From CAYFJO01 sp964343305 (GTDB taxonomy: Bacteria; Planctomycetota; Planctomycetia; Pirellulales; Pirellulaceae), in the NCBI GenBank assembly GCA_964343305.1, contig CAYFJO010000420.1, forward strand, positions 1 through 9,479: 9,479 nt of DNA, read 5' to 3'. Shown here one piece after another: positions 6,884 to 9,479 of this stretch. The first letter of the stretch is position 1, and each line of letters opens with the position of its first letter. Below the pieces are notes generated by a model, which did not search any database, was not told the origin of the DNA, and worked only from the letters and a program-made list of their open reading frames with translations. The translations under genes were made by a program, and so were the position numbers.

Positions 6884-7294
6884 TCACCGCACCATCTTTA
6901 CGGCGCAAATGTGCTTAATCTCTGCTTTCTCGCAGACACCCATCACGTAGGCTGGGAATTTAAAAGCCGCCCGTTCATCGCACCGGATCAGCACGGTTTG
7001 CATGCGATGATTTTTCAACGCTTCTTCGCGAAGTGTGCCGGCCAGTGTTTCGGAAGTAAATGTCTGGCCAGCGATTTTATACTCGCCCTTGTCTGAAATG
7101 TTGACGATGATTTGTTGCTGGCCGGATGTCAGCGGACGAGCTTGGGCGACTTCCGGCAGACGCGTTTCCACTTCTCGCTCTTCCTGGTCGAAGCGTGTCG
7201 CGACCAGGAAAAAGATCAGCAGCAAGAACACAACATCGATCACAGGCGTCAAATTCGGGCCGCTTTGTTCGCTTTCTTCTGGGGGTAGTCTCAT
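6884..7294 (-). CDS. ExbD/TolR-family biopolymer transport protein
   Basis: A 136-residue inner-membrane protein of normal length for ExbD/TolR. The cytoplasmic N-terminus is short (MRLPPEESEQSGP), then the signature NLTPVIDVVFLLLIFFLVAT gives one membrane helix (about 18-32) with the essential membrane aspartate at Asp20. The remaining 100 residues are the small periplasmic domain, including the VLIRCDERAAFKF segment typical of the family. ExbD/TolR dimers sit in the pore of an ExbB/TolQ pentamer and couple proton flow to movement of a TonB- or TolA-like partner. The ATG at 7294 is supported by GAAGG 8 nt upstream. The gene follows the ExbB-like gene after 72 nt and precedes the giant TonB/TolB-like protein, so all three probably form one complex. 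ExbD and TolR cannot be told apart from sequence alone. Confidence 0.95.
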   Translation of the reverse strand: MRLPPEESEQSGPNLTPVIDVVFLLLIFFLVATRFDQEEREVETRLPEVAQARPLTSGQQQIIVNISDKGEYKIAGQTFTSETLAGTLREEALKNHRMQTVLIRCDERAAFKFPAYVMGVCEKAEIKHICAVKMVR

Positions 7295-7302
7295 TTGGTT
7301 GA

Positions 7303-7307
7303 CCTTC
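7303..7307 (-). promoter_or_regulatory. ribosome binding site of the ExbD-like gene
   Basis: GAAGG on the minus strand lies 8 nt before the ATG at 7294, just after the composite hairpin repeat at 7314-7365. It supports the chosen start. Confidence 0.5.
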
Positions 7308-7313
7308 GTTTTC

Positions 7314-7365
7314 GTAGCGACAAGCTGCCAGCCTGTCGACGCGCAACCTGGCAGGTTGCGGCTAC
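7314..7365. repeat. composite inverted REP pair (BIME-like) between exbB-like and exbD-like genes
   Basis: A 52-bp element begins GTAG and ends CTAC. It holds two hairpins separated by 3 nt. The first (7318-7338) has arms CGACAAGCTG and CAGCCTGTCG with one mismatch that becomes a G-U pair in the minus-strand RNA. The second (7342-7360) is perfect, CGCAACCTG and CAGGTTGCG around one base. Read outward-in from their own GTAG feet, both units share the core CTGCCAG. On the minus strand the element begins 1 nt after the exbB-like stop codon. The hairpin family differs in sequence from the units at 6858 and 8269 but has the same layout. Confidence 0.85.
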
Positions 7366-7366
7366 G

Positions 7367-8242
7367 TTAGGAAACAGTTTCCAATTCGCGTTCTCTTTCA
7401 GCGGGAGTGTCGCGGGTTTCCATGCGAGCGAAACTCGGCATCGTTTCCAATAACGATTCGTCGATTTCGCGCATGAACCGCTCAACACGCCCGGTAAACC
7501 ACGCCGCCGTCAACATCGAAGGAATCGCGATGGCCAACCCAAACGCGGTTGTTAACAGCGCCAGATAGATTCCTTTTGCCAATTCCTCGGCTTTGCCGAG
7601 TCCCGTTTGACTGGCTGTGCTAAACGCGAAAATCATGCCGACGACCGTGCCTAGCAGTCCGACCAAAGGCGCGACGTTGCCAACGACCGTCAGCGGCCGG
7701 TTGCGGCTGCGCAGCGACGCCATCTCGCGAGCGGCGGCATCTTCCATCGACTTTTCAACTTCGGGCAGCGGCCGGCCAGCCCGGATCACGCCGGCTTTCA
7801 GAATTCGAGCGATCGGCGACGGCGACGATTCGCCGAGGTTGCGAAAGTCATCCAAGGACGATGTGTTTCGAGAAACAAGACTCCCCAGAGCGGTCACAAA
7901 GTGATTCGGCAGCAGATTCTCGCGGCGCAGAAAGACGAGGCGTTCCAGGGCAACCGACAACGCGACCAGTGAGAACATGCCCAGCAAGACATAAAACACG
8001 ATGCTGAACGCGCCGCTCTTGACGATCAAGTAGGCCAGCGGTGTGCTTGCCTCTTCGGACTCTTCGGACTCTTCGGACTCTTCGGTCGCTTCATCCGGCG
8101 CATCGTCGTTGTTCGCCGCCGCTGCTGGATCACCCGGCTGAGCCATCGCGGCAGTCTGCCACATGCCGGCAGCGGCAAACACAACACATATCGCCGCAAT
8201 CCAACAGGTGAATCGAAGATACAAAACTGCGTTACCGTTCAT
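7367..8242 (-). CDS. MotA/TolQ/ExbB-family proton channel with signal peptide and acidic periplasmic extension
   Basis: A 291-residue protein from ATG 8242; a second ATG at 8248 is possible, but GGGAG abuts it directly while leaving a 6-nt spacer to 8242. Counting from the 8248 Met, a signal peptide (hydrophobic 14-28, likely cleavage after Ala36 in AMA-QPG) is followed by a low-complexity acidic stretch (E-S-E repeats, 54-66). Then come three membrane helices at about 81-103, 187-210 and 226-250. The TolQ/ExbB signatures are clear: PLVGLLGTVVG (194-204) and ALLTTAFGLAIAIP (230-243), with a cytoplasmic loop between helices 1 and 2. A cleaved N-terminal periplasmic extension is known in some ExbB proteins but not in E. 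coli TolQ. It would pentamerise, conduct protons with the downstream ExbD-like subunit, and drive the giant TonB-like partner. MotA is less likely, since no flagellar genes are nearby and the ExbD signature is strong. Confidence 0.94.
   Translation of the reverse strand: MNGNAVLYLRFTCWIAAICVVFAAAGMWQTAAMAQPGDPAAAANNDDAPDEATEESEESEESEEASTPLAYLIVKSGAFSIVFYVLLGMFSLVALSVALERLVFLRRENLLPNHFVTALGSLVSRNTSSLDDFRNLGESSPSPIARILKAGVIRAGRPLPEVEKSMEDAAAREMASLRSRNRPLTVVGNVAPLVGLLGTVVGMIFAFSTASQTGLGKAEELAKGIYLALLTTAFGLAIAIPSMLTAAWFTGRVERFMREIDESLLETMPSFARMETRDTPAERERELETVS
8051..8086 (-). repeat. 9-bp in-frame tandem repeat in the ExbB-like gene
   Basis: Four near-perfect copies of CTCTTCGGA (plus strand; last base T in the fourth) encode the Glu-Ser-Glu run in the periplasmic extension of the ExbB-like protein. 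A unit length divisible by three means slippage changes only linker length and charge. Confidence 0.9.
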
Positions 8243-8248
8243 TCTCAT

Positions 8249-8253
8249 CTCCC
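8249..8253 (-). promoter_or_regulatory. ribosome binding site deciding the start of the ExbB-like gene
   Basis: GGGAG on the minus strand touches the ATG at 8248 without a spacer but lies 6 nt from the in-frame ATG at 8242. Normal spacing favours 8242 as the true start. Confidence 0.55.
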
Positions 8254-8268
8254 AAGCAAATATCTTTT

Positions 8269-8329
8269 GTAGGACGGATTGCTAATCCGTCCGCATGGTT
8301 TCGGTGGACGGATTGGCAATCCGTCCTAC
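8269..8329. repeat. composite inverted REP pair (BIME-like) between TPR gene and exbB-like gene
   Basis: A 61-bp element begins GTAG and ends CTAC. Two hairpins lie 13 nt apart: 8272-8292 with 9-bp arms GGACGGATT and AATCCGTCC around GCT, and 8306-8326 with 10-bp arms GGACGGATTG and CAATCCGTCC around one G. On the minus strand it starts 6 nt after the TPR stop codon and ends about 15 nt before the exbB-like ribosome binding site. An A-rich stretch, not a T-run, follows on the minus strand, which argues against termination. Confidence 0.88.
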
Positions 8330-8335
8330 TGGTTT

Positions 8336-9479
8336 CTACTTCTTTAGTTCCTCAATCAGCGCGATGGCATTTTTCGCTCGCGAATGATCGGGAAACTTCT
8401 CCACGAATGTTGTCAGCGTTTTGATGGCTTCGGCACTCTGGTCCAACTCGATGAAACAACGCCCCGTTTCGAAATAGGCCAGCGCCTGTTGTTCTTTGTA
8501 GCCAAAGTTTACCGTGATGAACAGAAAGTGCTCGATGGCATCCTCGTATTTCTTCTCGGTAAAATCTATTTCGCCGAGCAAGAACCGTGCCTTGGCCGCC
8601 GCTTCCGATTTCTTGCCATTCAGTGCGGTGCAAATTTGCCGCACCTCGGAGATTTTGGTTTGGTTTTTCAATGACCACGCGAGACCATATTGTGCGTCCT
8701 CGATCAGCGCGAACTTGGGGAACTCACCGATCAGTAGCGTGTAATACTGTTGGCTCACCGGCCAGTTCTTCAAGTTGCCGGCGGACGCACCGGCACGGTA
8801 CAGCGATTGGGCGCGGTTTTCGGCCACCTTCTTGTTAATGACTTGGACGTACAGCGGCAACGCTTGATCGAACGCGTTCTGTCGAAAGAAGCACTCGGCC
8901 GTCAAAAACCAGGCGGGAGCGATCAGATCCCCGCTGGGATGCTTTTGAATCTGTGCTTGCAGGACCGGCAGTGCCTCCGCCAGTTTGTCGGACTTAAACA
9001 GAGCATTGCCAAGTTTGTATTGCAGTTTTTCGTGCAACACCGCATCCGTGGCTTTGGCCGCGCCCTGTTTATATGCATCGATCGCTTTGGCCACGACAGC
9101 GGCTTGTGCAGCCTCGTCTTGTTCCTTGACAGCCAGGCCTTCATAGTAATCGCCAACGTGAAACCAACTCTCGGCCACATACGAACTGTCGGGCTTCTTC
9201 GCGACGAGCGTTTCGAAGGCTTTGATGCTTTCGGCCAGCTTGTCGGATTTCTTTAACGCGTGGCCCAACTCATAGTAGACCTTGTCCGTACCTTTGTAGT
9301 CAGGATGCTGGGCGACTAATGCGCCCAGCGATGCCACGGCCGGTTCGTATTGCTTCAAACCAACCTGGCAGATGGCCAATGTATAAGCGGCATCGGGCGC
9401 TTCGCCACCCTTGGGTTTCGCGGCCAAAAACGCTTGCAAATCCTTGATCGCGGGATCGAACTGTTTTTGGCGCTCGTAA
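8336..9479 (-). CDS. tetratricopeptide-repeat protein, C-terminal part; 5' end outside window
   Basis: The frame is open to the right edge (YERQKQFDPAIKDLQ precedes the TTG at 9439), so the real start lies beyond 9479. The visible 380 or so residues are almost wholly helical TPR repeats of about 35 residues. Typical units are AAYTLAICQVGLKQYEPAVASL, VYYELGHALKKSDKLAESIKAF, ESWFHVGDYYEG, LQYKLGNALFKSDKLAEALPVL, ARFLLGEIDFTEKKYEDAIEHF and ALAYFETGRCFIELDQSAEAIKTL, with acidic or hydrophobic residues between. There is no enzyme motif. TPR proteins hold protein partners; repeat spacing and place in the operon suggest a role like that of CpoB/YbgF in Tol-Pal or of BamD-type TPR lipoproteins. A signal peptide or lipobox cannot be checked because the N-terminus is missing. 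It is the first visible gene of the minus-strand operon, 87 to 93 nt before the ExbB-like gene. Confidence 0.9.
   Translation of the reverse strand, partial: YERQKQFDPAIKDLQAFLAAKPKGGEAPDAAYTLAICQVGLKQYEPAVASLGALVAQHPDYKGTDKVYYELGHALKKSDKLAESIKAFETLVAKKPDSSYVAESWFHVGDYYEGLAVKEQDEAAQAAVVAKAIDAYKQGAAKATDAVLHEKLQYKLGNALFKSDKLAEALPVLQAQIQKHPSGDLIAPAWFLTAECFFRQNAFDQALPLYVQVINKKVAENRAQSLYRAGASAGNLKNWPVSQQYYTLLIGEFPKFALIEDAQYGLAWSLKNQTKISEVRQICTALNGKKSEAAAKARFLLGEIDFTEKKYEDAIEHFLFITVNFGYKEQQALAYFETGRCFIELDQSAEAIKTLTTFVEKFPDHSRAKNAIALIEELKK

Noticed and set aside
6840..6908. N-terminal extension of the giant protein by 23 residues to a TTG start
   Set aside because: The extension translates the GTAG hairpin repeat, overlaps the end of the exbD-like gene, and uses a TTG, while ATG at 6839 directly precedes a normal basic-plus-hydrophobic membrane anchor.

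Overview
This window looks like chromosomal DNA from a planctomycete, probably of the Pirellulaceae type. That assignment is my recognition, not a search result. It rests on three things: the architecture of the 1384-residue envelope protein, the gene order TPR - ExbB-like - ExbD-like - giant toroid protein, and short GTAG-bounded hairpin repeats of the 'GGACGGATT...AATCCGTCC' kind that I associate with these genomes. No tRNA, rRNA, CRISPR array, prophage or insertion sequence is visible.

Left part (1-2679, plus strand). The window opens inside an S9 prolyl-oligopeptidase-family serine peptidase, of which the catalytic domain is complete. An OmpR/PhoB-type response regulator follows with no adjacent histidine kinase. 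Next is an Rpn-family PD-(D/E)XK nuclease. Its C-terminal part carries its own ATG behind a strong Shine-Dalgarno sequence, as expected for an intragenic antitoxin protein. A perfect 8-bp-arm palindrome lies just upstream of the rpn gene.

Right part (2685-9479, minus strand). Four genes read leftward as one probable operon: a TPR-repeat protein (5' end outside the window), a MotA/TolQ/ExbB-type proton-channel subunit with a signal peptide, an ExbD/TolR-type subunit, and a 1384-residue inner-membrane protein. The last has a predicted periplasmic PD40 (TolB-like) beta-propeller, a His-containing TonB-like membrane helix, about 600 residues of Pro-rich linker, and a C-terminal alpha/alpha-toroid of the squalene-cyclase/prenyltransferase fold without a visible DxDD motif. 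Together these contain counterparts of TolQ, TolR, TolA/TonB, TolB and CpoB, with TolA-like and TolB-like parts fused in one chain. I infer a proton-motive-force-driven envelope machine whose output domain is the toroid.

Each of the three gaps inside this operon is largely taken up by GTAG-bounded hairpins that begin 1, 2 or 6 nt after the upstream stop codon: two composite pairs and one single unit. They resemble REP/BIME elements and could adjust mRNA stability or subunit ratios. The operon ends only 5 bp from the stop codon of the convergent rpn gene. The main candidates for under-described biology are the fused Tol/Ton-like machine, the REP-punctuated operon and the nested antitoxin start in rpn.
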